Positions 1-7,845 of a stretch of DNA of 19,233 nt are shown piece after piece (the stretch's first letter is position 1; each line of letters starts with the position of its first letter). The stretch is from positions 1-19,233 of the forward strand of contig JAOPZP010000356.1 in the NCBI GenBank assembly GCA_025964055.1, written 5' to 3'. The position numbers and the translations under genes are program-made. The notes beneath the pieces are model-generated. The model was not told the origin of the DNA and searched no databases. It worked only from the letters and a program-made list of their open reading frames with translations. Source of the DNA: Conexibacter sp. (GTDB lineage Bacteria > Actinomycetota > Thermoleophilia > Solirubrobacterales > Solirubrobacteraceae).

Positions 1-194
1 GCGTGGGCCTTGCCGAACGCGGCTCCCGCGGGCGGTGCGGCCTGCGCGTTGGATCCCGCCGTCGCCGTTTGGGCCGTGCTGGCGCCGGCCGTGCCGTTGC
101 CTGAGGTGGCGCTGACGATTCCCGCCGCGCCACCTCCGATCACAACGGCCGCAGCGACGACGGCGAGGGGCCTGGTCATTCTTCGAGTGAGCAT
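1..194 (-). CDS. Secreted or membrane-anchored protein, N-terminal part only
   Basis: This is the beginning of a protein that runs off the left edge of the window; about 64 residues are visible. The start at 194 is preceded by GGAG seven bases upstream, a good ribosome binding site. The N-terminus MLTRRMTRPLAVVAAAVV is a basic segment followed by a hydrophobic, Ala/Val/Gly-rich helix, so it is a signal peptide or membrane anchor. After it comes a low-complexity Thr/Ser/Ala/Gly/Asn/Gln linker up to the edge. Such a layout is common in membrane-anchored trypsin-like (HtrA/DegP-type) proteases of actinobacteria, but no catalytic domain is in view, so the function cannot be assigned. A second Met at residue 6 is a possible alternative start. 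It lies downstream of the dehydratase operon on the same strand, but a terminator-like hairpin separates them. Confidence 0.6.
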   Translation of the reverse strand, partial: MLTRRMTRPLAVVAAAVVIGGGAAGIVSATSGNGTAGASTAQTATAGSNAQAAPPAGAAFGKAH

Positions 195-276
195 TTGCGA
201 TCTCCTTCGGGGTCGATGTCGCAAAGCTGAAGGTGCTGGGCGGCGCTGGGGCTCTGGTGTGAGCGACCTGAGAAGA

Positions 277-317
277 CCCTGAGTTCGGCCGCCCGCGGCC
301 ACGATCCACGCTCAGGG
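277..317 (-). terminator. Compound hairpin at the end of the sugar-acid operon
   Basis: An outer perfect 7-bp stem (CCCTGAG at 277-283 with CTCAGGG at 311-317) encloses an inner perfect 5-bp GC stem (GGCCG at 287-291 with CGGCC at 296-300, 4-nt loop). The right arm overlaps the stop codon of the ManD-type dehydratase. In the direction of transcription the structure is followed by GTCTTCTC rather than a clean U-run, so it may terminate weakly or protect the 3' end of the operon mRNA. Confidence 0.5.
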
Positions 318-1628
318 CCGCACGACGGTCCCATCGGCGCGGCGGGTCTCCGGCCACGCGCCGTTGAAGACGTGATCCGGGAACGGATGCCGTGCCGCTG
401 CGCGCTCGTCGAGGTCGACGCCCAGGCCGGGCCGGTCGTTGGACCACAGCGCGCCGTCGCGGATCTCCGGACAGCCGGGGAAGACCTCCTGCATCGCCTC
501 GGAGAACCAGGGCGTCATCTGCTCCTGGATGCCGAAGTTCGGGCAGGCCAGGTCGAGGTGGAGGTTCGCCGACAGCCCGACCGGCGAGGTGTCCGACGGG
601 CCGTGCCAGGCCGTCCGCACGCCGAAGAACTCGCAGAGCGTCGCGAGCTTCCGGGCCGGCGTCAACCCACCGATGTCGGAGATGTGGACCCGGATGAAGT
701 CGATCAGGCGGTCGCGGATCACCGGCACGTACTCGTGTTGGTTGACGTAGAGCTCACCGATCGCGATGGGCGTGCTCGACTGCGCGCGCAGCATCCGCAG
801 GTACTCGTTGTCCTCCGGCGCGACGGGGTCCTCGAGGAAGAACAGCTTGTAGGCCTCGAGGTCCTTGGCGAGCTGGACGGCCATGATCGGCGGCAGGAGC
901 TCGTGCACGTCGTGCAGGAGCTCGACGTCCTCGCCCAGGGCGCCGCGGACGTGCTCGAACATCTCCAGCACCTGGCGTGCATACGGCCGCGGTTCCCAGG
1001 CGCTGCGCTCGAGGTCCAGCGGGCGCCAGAGCTCCTCGGCGGGGTTCGCGGCGCTGCCGGTGGCCCCGAACGACGTGCCCGGCGCCGGGACGTCGAGGCG
1101 GAAGTGGCGGATGCCCGCCTCCATGTGGCCACGGATCTTGTCCTCGAGCTCGCCGAAGTCCCGCGCGCTCGCGTGCACGTAGATGTCTGCCGACCGGCGG
1201 GTCCGCCCGCCGAGGAGCTGGTAGACCGGCATGCCCGCGCGCTTGCCCTTGATGTCCCACAGCGCCATGTCGACGCCCGACAGCGCGTTGTTGAGCACCG
1301 GCCCGGAGCGCCAGTACGAGCTGACGTACGCGGCCTGCCAGATGTCCTCGATGTCGTCCGGGTTGCGCCCGAGCAGGAACGGCCGCAGGTACTGCTCGAT
1401 GGCGGTGACCACCGCCAGCGGCCGCTGCGTGAACGTCGCGCAGCCGAGCCCGTAGAGGCCCGCGTCGCTCGTCTCGACCTTGACCACCACGAGCCGTACG
1501 CCGTCCGGCGCGGTGCAGAAAGCCTTGACGTCGGTGATCGTGATCGGCTCCATGCCGCGCGTGGGCGCCCACGGCCTCGGCACCGCCGGCCACATCGGCT
1601 CGCCGTCACCCAACATGTGATCGTCCAT
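312..1628 (-). CDS. Enolase-superfamily sugar-acid dehydratase, ManD/RspA type
   Basis: Predicted to dehydrate an aldonic acid (D-mannonate or D-gluconate type) to a 2-keto-3-deoxy acid in the cytoplasm. The 438-residue protein has the N-terminal capping domain (about 28-140, with ITDVKAF and VDMALWDIKGK) and the C-terminal barrel. Metal ligands are visible as D240 in HDVHE, E266 in FLEDP and E292 in AIGE; H342 lies in WHGPSD, and Y150 is the likely catalytic Tyr. NFGIQE near 364 and the PGLGVDLDE tail near 400 are ManD-subgroup hallmarks. The HGP sequence places Pro where the subgroup varies between Ala and Pro; I recall that this correlates with low mannonate activity, so gluconate or a related acid is possible. 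The first Met is chosen because AGGAAGG lies six bases upstream; conserved sequence starts only near residue 26. The gene overlaps the SMP-30 gene by 23 nt. Confidence 0.88.
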   Translation of the reverse strand: MDDHMLGDGEPMWPAVPRPWAPTRGMEPITITDVKAFCTAPDGVRLVVVKVETSDAGLYGLGCATFTQRPLAVVTAIEQYLRPFLLGRNPDDIEDIWQAAYVSSYWRSGPVLNNALSGVDMALWDIKGKRAGMPVYQLLGGRTRRSADIYVHASARDFGELEDKIRGHMEAGIRHFRLDVPAPGTSFGATGSAANPAEELWRPLDLERSAWEPRPYARQVLEMFEHVRGALGEDVELLHDVHELLPPIMAVQLAKDLEAYKLFFLEDPVAPEDNEYLRMLRAQSSTPIAIGELYVNQHEYVPVIRDRLIDFIRVHISDIGGLTPARKLATLCEFFGVRTAWHGPSDTSPVGLSANLHLDLACPNFGIQEQMTPWFSEAMQEVFPGCPEIRDGALWSNDRPGLGVDLDERAAARHPFPDHVFNGAWPETRRADGTVVRP

Positions 1629-2532
1629 CGTCAGCCTTCCTGCTCTTGTCGTGTTCCGAGTCGCGCCACGGCGTCGCCGCAGGCCCCGTCGTGCCGGTCT
1701 CTACGACGAAGATGCCACCCGCGCCGGGCTGCATCCGCCGCTGCTGCGGGGCCATCTCCCAGCAGGACGTCGTGATGAACAGCGTGGAGCGATCGGCACC
1801 GCCGAACGTGCAACTCGTGACCTGTTGCACGGGCAGGCGCACGACGCTGTCCAACCTGCCGTCGGGGGCATAGCGGTGCACGGCACCCCCATCCCACAGC
1901 GCGACCCAGACGCAGCCGTCGTCATCGACGCACAGCCCGTCGGGCACGCCACCCGTCTCCTGCAGCTCGATGACCGACTCGACGGCGCCCAGCACGCCGG
2001 ACTCGAGGTCGTATGCGTACCCGGTCACGCAGGGCCTGGCCGAGTCGGCGAACCACATGGTGCGCGCGTCGGGGCTCCACCCAAGGCCGTTGGCCATCGT
2101 CAGACCCGACAGGACCGGCGTCGCCTCCGGGCCACCGTCGAGCCGGTAGAGCCGGCCCACCGGCGCCGAGTCCTCAGCCACCGACCCGGCGAACGCGCGC
2201 CCGGCGGGGTCGCACTTGGCGTCGTTGAAGCGGATCCCGGGGGTGCTCGCGAGAAGGTCGAGGACGTCTTCGGCAGCACCGTCCTCGGCGAGCCGCGTGA
2301 ACCCGCGGGCGTCAGCGAGCAGGAAGCCGCCGTCCGCCGCGGGCAGCGCGGCCCCGACGGCGTGGCCGACGTCGTACCGGCGCAGCTCCTCGCCACCGGC
2401 GGAGGTGACGTGGACCCGTCCGGCGAGGATGTCGACCCACGACAGGACCTCGCGCTCGGCGTCCCACGCCGGCGCCTCCCCGAGCTCGGCGGCGACGTCG
2501 GCCAGGAGCGCAGCCTCGAGGACCGAGGTCAT
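1606..2532 (-). CDS. SMP-30/gluconolactonase-family sugar lactonase
   Basis: A 308-residue member of the SMP-30/regucalcin/gluconolactonase family, six-bladed beta-propellers that hydrolyse sugar lactones to aldonic acids using one divalent metal. The expected metal site is present: E19 in LGEAPAWD, N148 in ANGLGWSPD and D198 in PDGLCVDDDG, with the substrate-side N103 in FNDAKCDP. The sequence is full length and soluble. The start at 2532 gives an ATGA overlap with the stop of the upstream SDR gene, implying translational coupling. Between a sugar dehydrogenase and an acid dehydratase, it most simply opens the lactone made by the former to supply the acid for the latter. The C-terminal tail (about 285-308) is polar and overlaps the ribosome binding site and start of the dehydratase gene. 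Confidence 0.87.
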   Translation of the reverse strand: MTSVLEAALLADVAAELGEAPAWDAEREVLSWVDILAGRVHVTSAGGEELRRYDVGHAVGAALPAADGGFLLADARGFTRLAEDGAAEDVLDLLASTPGIRFNDAKCDPAGRAFAGSVAEDSAPVGRLYRLDGGPEATPVLSGLTMANGLGWSPDARTMWFADSARPCVTGYAYDLESGVLGAVESVIELQETGGVPDGLCVDDDGCVWVALWDGGAVHRYAPDGRLDSVVRLPVQQVTSCTFGGADRSTLFITTSCWEMAPQQRRMQPGAGGIFVVETGTTGPAATPWRDSEHDKSRKADDGRSHVG

Positions 2533-3416
2533 CGCCCCGCCGCGTCGAGCGCATGCCGGTCGAGCGCGCGCTCGTCGGTGGTCCAGAGGTGCTCCGGCGC
2601 CCAGTTCAGGAGCGCTCGCGCCCGGGAGGCGTCGACCGCCGCGGCGCGACCGACGAACGCCCTGCGGCGCGGCACGTCGGGGTGGAAGACGTCGAGCAGG
2701 TCGGCGGTCGGATACGGGACCAGCGTCTCGGGCGCCGCGAGGCCCACGACGTGGAACCCAGGAGCCGGCTCGGTCAGCCCGGCGACGCACGCCGACGCGC
2801 CGTCGCGCGTCTCGAGGTAGGCCCACATCTCCGTCGCCCCGAGCGCCAGGTCGCGCGTGATCGCACGCGCCCGCTCCGGCAGCTCCGTCTCGAGGCCGCC
2901 GAGGAACGGGAAGCGCAGCGCGCAGACCGACAGGCCGTGCCGCCACCACATCATCTGACCGACCAGCTCGTCGACCTGCTTGGACAACGCATACGGATCC
3001 TCGATCTGCGGTGGGGTGTCCTCGTCGATGGGCAGGTATGCCGGGTGGCGCACGCGCGTGGCGAACGGCAGGCCGATGAGCGCGTAGCTGCTGGCCACCA
3101 CCGCCCGTCGCACACCGGCGCGGGCCGCCTGCTCGAGGACGGTGAAGGTCGCGCTCGTGTTGCCGACGAACACCTCCTCCGCCGTTCCGAGCGAGGGCTC
3201 GCGGAGGGCGGCGAGATGGATGACGGCGTCCGCGCCGTCGAGGGCCCGGCGCACGGCCGCCACGTCGCTCGCGCTGCCGACGACGACGCGGTCGACCGGG
3301 AGGTCACCCGGCTCGCGGAGCTCGAGGGCGGTGACCGGGATCCCACGGTCGGCCAAGTGCGCGACGACCTCGCGCCCGAGCTGGCCCGCGGCGCCGGTCA
3401 CCAGGACCCGCTTCAT
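2529..3416 (-). CDS. NAD-dependent epimerase/dehydratase-family (extended SDR) sugar dehydrogenase
   Basis: A 295-residue extended short-chain dehydrogenase. The N-terminal Rossmann motif is G8-A-A-G11-Q-L-G14, and E32 at the end of the second strand suggests NAD rather than NADP. The catalytic serines are S109/S110 in VASSYA, and the YxxxK motif is Y142-ALS-K146 in DPYALSK. The family includes nucleotide-sugar epimerases but also uronate and aldose 1-dehydrogenases. Placement directly before a lactonase and a dehydratase, with ATGA overlaps on both sides, makes oxidation of a sugar at C1 to a lactone the likely role; this is inferred from context, and an epimerase role is not excluded. The start at 3416 was chosen because it gives the 4-nt overlap and begins right before the Rossmann strand (MKRVLVTG); in-frame sequence upstream is read-through into the HAD gene. 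Confidence 0.85.
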   Translation of the reverse strand: MKRVLVTGAAGQLGREVVAHLADRGIPVTALELREPGDLPVDRVVVGSASDVAAVRRALDGADAVIHLAALREPSLGTAEEVFVGNTSATFTVLEQAARAGVRRAVVASSYALIGLPFATRVRHPAYLPIDEDTPPQIEDPYALSKQVDELVGQMMWWRHGLSVCALRFPFLGGLETELPERARAITRDLALGATEMWAYLETRDGASACVAGLTEPAPGFHVVGLAAPETLVPYPTADLLDVFHPDVPRRRAFVGRAAAVDASRARALLNWAPEHLWTTDERALDRHALDAAGR

Positions 3417-4099
3417 CGACGAGTCCACGCGTCGTGGACGTCGACCGGCGCGTCGAAGAGCCACGCGGCCTCGGACTCGGCCTTGCGCCCCGAGAAGCCC
3501 CACAGCGCGGCGCCCCCCACGGCGCCCGCGGCGCGGGCCGCCACCATGTCGACGGGGCTGTCGCCGACGACCAGCAGCTCCGCAGGTGCGACGCCGAGCC
3601 CCGCAGCGACGGCCAGGACCGGCTCGGGATGGGGCTTGAGGTGCGCGACGTCGTCGCAGGTGACGACCGTCGAGAAGTGCTGCAACAGCCCGAGATGCTC
3701 CAGCAACGGTCGTGCGCCGGCGTCCATGGAGGTCACGACCCCGAGGGCGACGCCGCGGCCGGCGAGTCCCGTCACGAGCTCGACGATGCCGTCGTAGAGC
3801 TCTGAGGTGGTCAGGAAGATCGACCGGTAGTGGGCCGCGAGCGCGGCCGTCAGGGCCTCGGCGTCGTCGGGCTCGTAGCCGCGGACGATCTCGATCAGGT
3901 GCGGGCCGAGCGTGCCGACGATCTCCTGCGCCGGGATCGCGCGTCCGATGACCGGCGCGAGGATCGCGTTCCAGCTGAGCTCCATCGCCGGCAGCGTGTT
4001 CACCAGAGTGCCATCGAGGTCGAAGGCCACCCCGGCGAACGGCCCCGCCGGCCGCGCGCTCGTCGTCGACGAGCGCGCGGTGTCATCAGCGGTCGGCAT
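3413..4099 (-). CDS. HAD-superfamily phosphatase (phosphoglycolate phosphatase / beta-PGM-like)
   Basis: A 228-residue soluble HAD hydrolase of subfamily I. Motif I is D27-L-D29-G-T (nucleophile D27, general acid D29), motif II is the Thr/Ser of VVTS near 123, motif III is K155 in HLKPHPEP and motif IV is G179-D180-SPV-D184. A helical cap lies between motifs I and II. Residues 1-20 are a polar extension ahead of the first strand. The family removes phosphate from small phosphorylated metabolites or moves it within a sugar. Here it directly follows the AnmK-like kinase with a 2-nt gap, so one possibility is that it dephosphorylates the sugar phosphate made by that kinase so the free sugar can be oxidised; it could equally be a repair phosphatase. 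The substrate cannot be read from sequence. Confidence 0.85.
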   Translation of the reverse strand: MPTADDTARSSTTSARPAGPFAGVAFDLDGTLVNTLPAMELSWNAILAPVIGRAIPAQEIVGTLGPHLIEIVRGYEPDDAEALTAALAAHYRSIFLTTSELYDGIVELVTGLAGRGVALGVVTSMDAGARPLLEHLGLLQHFSTVVTCDDVAHLKPHPEPVLAVAAGLGVAPAELLVVGDSPVDMVAARAAGAVGGAALWGFSGRKAESEAAWLFDAPVDVHDAWTRR

Positions 4100-4101
4100 C
4101 G

Positions 4102-5409
4102 TCACGCACGCACCGGCTCCTGGGCGGTCCCCTCCGGCCGCCAGCCCTCGGCTTGCCGCGGCGGGAGCTTGTTGTAGCCGGGGGCGACCAGTCCCGCGAA
4201 CACCGACGATCCCGCCCCGGAGTGCCACGGGATGTGGTTGGTGTGGCCGATGTAGGTCTCGTAGGCGGTCAGCGCCTCGATCATCGCCTCCATCGCGAAG
4301 GCCGGATTGCCGTAGTCGTCGTGCGTCGAGACCTTGCAGTCCAGGCGGTCGGCAAACATCCGGAGCATCGTGAGGTTCATGGCCCCGCCGCCTCCGACGA
4401 CCATCTCGTCGAGCTTGCCCGAGCCGGTGGCCGACGGCAGCGCCCAGCGCTCGAGGTTGATGGCCGTCGACTCGACGGTGAGCATCGTGGCGGTCGCGAG
4501 GACGTCCTCGACGCCGAGCCCCAGCTCCTCGGAGCGCGCGATGATCTGGCGCACCCAGTGGCTGCCGTACTGCTCGCGCCCCGCGGCCTTCGGCGCGGGC
4601 ATCTGGATGTAGCGCTCCTGCATCAGCTCGTCGAGCAGCGTCTGGCTGACCGTGCCGCGCCCTGCGCGCTCGCCGCCGCGGTCGAACAGCTCGGCGCCGT
4701 CGGTGTAGTGCCGCACGAGCGCGTCGATGACCATGACGCCCGGGCCGGTGTCCATGCCGACGACGGTGTCGATGCCGCCGCCCGCCGGGATGAAGTTGAA
4801 GTTGCCGATCCCGCCGACGTTCTGCACTGCGCGGTTGAGCTCCGCGTGGTGGTAGAGCGAGTAGTCCAGCAGCGCCGGCGTCGGCGATCCGTTGCCACCC
4901 GACGAGATGTCGGCGTTGGCGCCGTCGCCGATCGTCGTCACGCCGGTGCGCACGGCAACGCGGTTGAGGTCGCCGATCTGCATGCTGGAGCCGAGCTTGC
5001 GCCCGCGCCACTCGAACGGCAGGTTGTGCGTGGGCATGTGGTACATCATCTGGCCCCAGATGCCGATGACGTCGACGTCGGCGATCGGCGTGCCGTGCTC
5101 CTCGGCGACCTTGAGCGCTGCCTCCGCGAACAGCTCGCCCATGACGGCGTGCATGACGACGAGCTTGTCGATGGTGGACTTCTCATACTCGAAGAGCTCG
5201 AGCAGCTTCGCGCGCGTCTCGTCGTCGAACTCCAGGCACACGAAGTGCTTGAGGTCGACCTTCGCCGACTCGCACGAGCCGGTGATGCCGACCAGGGCGG
5301 CGTCGATGCCATCCAGTGAGCTGCCCGAGCCGAGCCCGATCGCCAGGCGCTCTTCGGCGTGGGGAAGCGGCGGTGGGCCAAGCCGCCGCGGACGCGGACC
5401 ATTCGTCAT
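4102..5409 (-). CDS. Anhydro-N-acetylmuramate kinase (AnmK) / levoglucosan kinase-like sugar kinase
   Basis: A 435-residue ASKHA-fold kinase of the AnmK family, which hydrolyses a 1,6-anhydro ring and phosphorylates O6 in one step. Visible motifs are the phosphate-1 loop GLGSGSSLDGID (25-36), NADISSGGNGSP (165-176) carrying the candidate catalytic Asp D167, the second phosphate loop NVGGIGNF (197-204), MDTGPGVMVIDAL (219-231), the adenosine loop VVGGGGAMN (337-345) and THDDYGNPAFAMEA (362-375). It differs from textbook AnmK: the THGQT region is replaced by GIWGQMM (116-122), DFRxxD is ANAD, and it is about 65 residues longer than usual AnmK, closer to eukaryotic levoglucosan kinase in length. 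It sits in a sugar-catabolic operon rather than with cell-wall genes, so a 1,6-anhydrosugar such as levoglucosan is a plausible substrate. The start is set by AAGGAG at 5416-5421. Confidence 0.8.
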   Translation of the reverse strand: MTNGPRPRRLGPPPLPHAEERLAIGLGSGSSLDGIDAALVGITGSCESAKVDLKHFVCLEFDDETRAKLLELFEYEKSTIDKLVVMHAVMGELFAEAALKVAEEHGTPIADVDVIGIWGQMMYHMPTHNLPFEWRGRKLGSSMQIGDLNRVAVRTGVTTIGDGANADISSGGNGSPTPALLDYSLYHHAELNRAVQNVGGIGNFNFIPAGGGIDTVVGMDTGPGVMVIDALVRHYTDGAELFDRGGERAGRGTVSQTLLDELMQERYIQMPAPKAAGREQYGSHWVRQIIARSEELGLGVEDVLATATMLTVESTAINLERWALPSATGSGKLDEMVVGGGGAMNLTMLRMFADRLDCKVSTHDDYGNPAFAMEAMIEALTAYETYIGHTNHIPWHSGAGSSVFAGLVAPGYNKLPPRQAEGWRPEGTAQEPVRA

Positions 5410-5448
5410 TCGGTACTCCTTGTGTGGCGTGGTTGGGGAAGAGGGAAG

Positions 5449-5495
5449 GCGGGACGTGGGCGTCTGCGGAGGAGCAGCGAAGCGCCCACGCCCGC
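5449..5495 (-). repeat. Inverted repeat between binding-protein and kinase genes
   Basis: GCGGGACGTGGGCG at 5449-5462 pairs with CGCCCACGCCCGC at 5483-5495 through 13 base pairs with one bulged base, enclosing a 20-nt loop that itself contains CTGC/GCAG. It starts 11 nt past the stop of the binding-protein gene and ends about 40 nt before the kinase start. No U-run follows. It is best read as an mRNA-stabilising or attenuating hairpin that lets the binding protein be made in excess over the enzymes, as seen in many ABC importer operons. Confidence 0.55.
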
Positions 5496-5505
5496 CGCGG
5501 TGAAG

Positions 5506-6630
5506 CTAGGCCGCCTTGATCTTGTACTTCTTGGCCATGGCGGTGATCCGGGCCTCGCGCTTGTTGATGAGCGCCAGGTTGCTCTTGTCGATCAGGTCGC
5601 CGCCGGTCTGGTAGTCCAGCGGCGCGACGTTGCACTCGATCGCCATCCAGGCGTAGATCGTGGAGACGAAGCCGGCGGGGTAGTAGGACTGGTCCGATGA
5701 CGCGGCGATCCAGCCGTCGCGGATGCCCCGCAGCGTGGCCTCCGCCGCCCTGAAGGCCCCGAGGACGACGTCCCCCGGCTTGCGGTTGGTGGTCTTCATC
5801 ACCTCGGTGATGATCGAGGCGAAGTTGTCGGACCCGCTCGTGCCGCCGACGAACTTGTCGCCGAGCTGCGTGATCTTCGCCCGCCAGAGGCCCGACGCGG
5901 CGGCGACGTCGGAGTCCGCCTTGTCCTCGAAGCTCTCGACGCTGAACGACGTGCCGTTGGCGGCGTTGTACTGCGAGAAGCCCTCCCGGATGGCCTTGTC
6001 CTGGATCTGGAGGTTGATCGCCCCCGGATACGGGATGCCCGACACGAAGACGCCGTCCCGCTTCCCCTTCTTGACGAGGTCCTCGGCCAGGCGCGTGGCC
6101 AGGGTCAGGCCGCTGAGGTGGTTGTCGACGCCGACGTAGGCAAGCCCGAGCTTCTCGCGCTCCTTCGGATACGCATCGGACTCGATGGCCATCGTGAAGA
6201 TGCCCTGCCGGGTGATGTCGGCGAAGGCGGCGGCCTGCGGCTTGTACCACCAGTCGGCGAAGATCACGTCGGGCTTGGTGAGCACGGCTCGCTGCATCGA
6301 GTCGACGGTGGTCTTCGCGGTGGAGGCGGCGCTGCCCGTCGCGGTCTTCTTGTACTCCCAGCCGAGCAGGGCGGCGGCGTCGTGGAAGCCCACGTCGATC
6401 GGGATCTGCCAGGCGGCCACCTGGTCGATCGCCCACAGCGCCTTGCGCTTCGGCCCGAGCCCGTTGCCCGTGGCCGGCCCGGTCGTCGTCTGCGCCTTGG
6501 AGTCGGTGCCACACCCCAGCGCGGCCAGCGACAGGGCCCCGAGCCCTGCTGAGGCCAGCAGTCCGGCGCGGGTCACCTTCGGCCCGCGTCCCGGCGCGTC
6601 GCTCGTGGTCACATCATCGACTTCGCTCAT
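5506..6630 (-). CDS. Sugar ABC transporter substrate-binding protein (RbsB-like, Peripla_BP_4 type)
   Basis: A 374-residue extracellular solute-binding protein for the adjacent permease and ATPase. An N-terminal charged stretch (1-20) is followed by a hydrophobic segment GLLASAGLGALSLAALGC ending at Cys40, which I read as a lipobox, although the -3 residue is Ala instead of the preferred Leu. The mature part has the two-lobed sugar-binder pattern: KPDVIFADWWYKPQAAAF, GIFTMAIESDAY, YVGVDNHLSG and a lobe-2 region with DVVLGAFRAAEATLRGI. The start at 6630 is preferred to a Met eight codons upstream because AGGAG lies eight bases before it. A 114-nt gap with only a weak GCCTC/GAGGC hairpin (6668-6681) separates it from the permease gene. 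The ligand is presumably the sugar degraded by the operon. Confidence 0.88.
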   Translation of the reverse strand: MSEVDDVTTSDAPGRGPKVTRAGLLASAGLGALSLAALGCGTDSKAQTTTGPATGNGLGPKRKALWAIDQVAAWQIPIDVGFHDAAALLGWEYKKTATGSAASTAKTTVDSMQRAVLTKPDVIFADWWYKPQAAAFADITRQGIFTMAIESDAYPKEREKLGLAYVGVDNHLSGLTLATRLAEDLVKKGKRDGVFVSGIPYPGAINLQIQDKAIREGFSQYNAANGTSFSVESFEDKADSDVAAASGLWRAKITQLGDKFVGGTSGSDNFASIITEVMKTTNRKPGDVVLGAFRAAEATLRGIRDGWIAASSDQSYYPAGFVSTIYAWMAIECNVAPLDYQTGGDLIDKSNLALINKREARITAMAKKYKIKAA

Positions 6631-6744
6631 TGGTTGTCTCTCCTGTTCGTGCATGGGCTGGGGCTGCGCCTCGGCGGAGGCACGTCGTCACTGCTCCGTG
6701 TCGGACGCTCCGCTGGGAGCAGGTCCGTGCTGTGCTGCGGCGGC

Positions 6745-7845
6745 CTACGTCCGCGAGCGGAACCGCGCGGGGCCCGACTGGCCGAGGCGCTGCGGCAACG
6801 TCCGCAGCATTCCCCGCAGCCGGTCCTTGTTCTTCAGCGCCAACTCGCCGCTCGCCACGAGCACGATGATCACGCCGTTGAAGAACTTGTTCCAGTTGGA
6901 CTCCACGCCCAGGAGGATCAGGCCGTTGGCGAGCATGCCGATGATCCACGCGCCCAGCAGCGTGCCGGAGACGCTTCCCGCCCCGCCGGTGAGGGCGACG
7001 CCGCCGATGATCGTGGCGGCCATGACGAGCAGGGTGAAGTCCGACCCGATCGTCGGGTCGCCCTCCTTGAGCCAGCCGGCCTGGAGGGCGCCGACCAGGC
7101 CGCAGGCGGCGCCGGTCAGGACGAAGCAGAGGAACTTGACCTTGCGCGGGCTGATGCCGGCCGCCCGGGCGGCGTCGGCGTTGCCGCCGGTCGCGTAGAC
7201 GTGGTAGCCGAAGCGCGTGTAGCGCAGGAAGCACGCGCCGATCAGCGCGACCGCCAGGCCCCAGAGGATCGAGACCGGCAGGTCGCCGAGGGGCCCGATG
7301 ATGCCGTTGGTCGCAGAGAAGAAGCTCGACTGGATGCCGTCGGGCATGGGGACCGCCGTCGCGCCGGTGACCACCAGCGCGATGCCGCTCAGCACGCTGA
7401 GCATGCCGAGCGTCACGATGAACGACGGCACGCCGATCACGGTCGTCACGAAGCCGTTGACCGCGCCGATCGTCATCCCGAGCCCGATCGCCGCGAGCGC
7501 CGCAAGCCACGGGTTGACCCCGTGGTCGGCGACGAGCAGCGCCATGAAGACGTTGCACAACGCGAAGCTCGGGCCGACCGACATGTCGAACTCGCCGGCG
7601 ATGAAGAGGTAGGTCATCGGCACCGCGACGATGAGCGTGTACGTCGTCACGCGCGCGATGTCGTACACGTTGGCCAGTCCGAAGAAGTGCGGCGCCGACA
7701 GCGAGAAGAACGCGAACACCGCGATCGTGACGAACGCGAGCCCCGCCTCCCGCTGCAGCAGGACCTGGCGCAGCGGCCGGCTGCCGCTGCTGCCGCTGCC
7801 GCGCGCGGGCTCGGCCGTCCGCGGCGAGAGGGCGTCGGCGCTCAT
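6745..7845 (-). CDS. Sugar ABC transporter permease, RbsC/FrcC family
   Basis: A 366-residue polytopic inner-membrane protein of the BPD_transp_2 (ribose/xylose/fructose permease) family that would form a homodimeric channel with the neighbouring ATPase. Residues 1-33 are a polar cytoplasmic N-terminus; about eight to ten hydrophobic helices follow. Family signatures are GEFDMSVG (84-91), the cytoplasmic coupling loop GYHVYATGGNADAARAAGI (213-231), the KVKF stretch after it and GGAGSVSGTLLGAWIIGML (287-305). The C-terminal 35 residues are basic and polar. It overlaps the ATPase gene by 4 nt (ATGA), so ATPase and permease are translated in fixed proportion. Confidence 0.92.
   Translation of the reverse strand: MSADALSPRTAEPARGSGSSGSRPLRQVLLQREAGLAFVTIAVFAFFSLSAPHFFGLANVYDIARVTTYTLIVAVPMTYLFIAGEFDMSVGPSFALCNVFMALLVADHGVNPWLAALAAIGLGMTIGAVNGFVTTVIGVPSFIVTLGMLSVLSGIALVVTGATAVPMPDGIQSSFFSATNGIIGPLGDLPVSILWGLAVALIGACFLRYTRFGYHVYATGGNADAARAAGISPRKVKFLCFVLTGAACGLVGALQAGWLKEGDPTIGSDFTLLVMAATIIGGVALTGGAGSVSGTLLGAWIIGMLANGLILLGVESNWNKFFNGVIIVLVASGELALKNKDRLRGMLRTLPQRLGQSGPARFRSRT

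Noticed and set aside
372..1775. Long plus-strand open frame opposite the dehydratase and lactonase genes
   Set aside because: Arg/Ala/Asp/Val-rich mirror of the real genes, no recognisable motif; the minus-strand frames carry complete enzyme motifs.
6507..6570. Twin-arginine signal in the binding protein
   Set aside because: The leader reads KVTRAGLL with a single Arg; a lipoprotein signal ending at Cys40 fits better.
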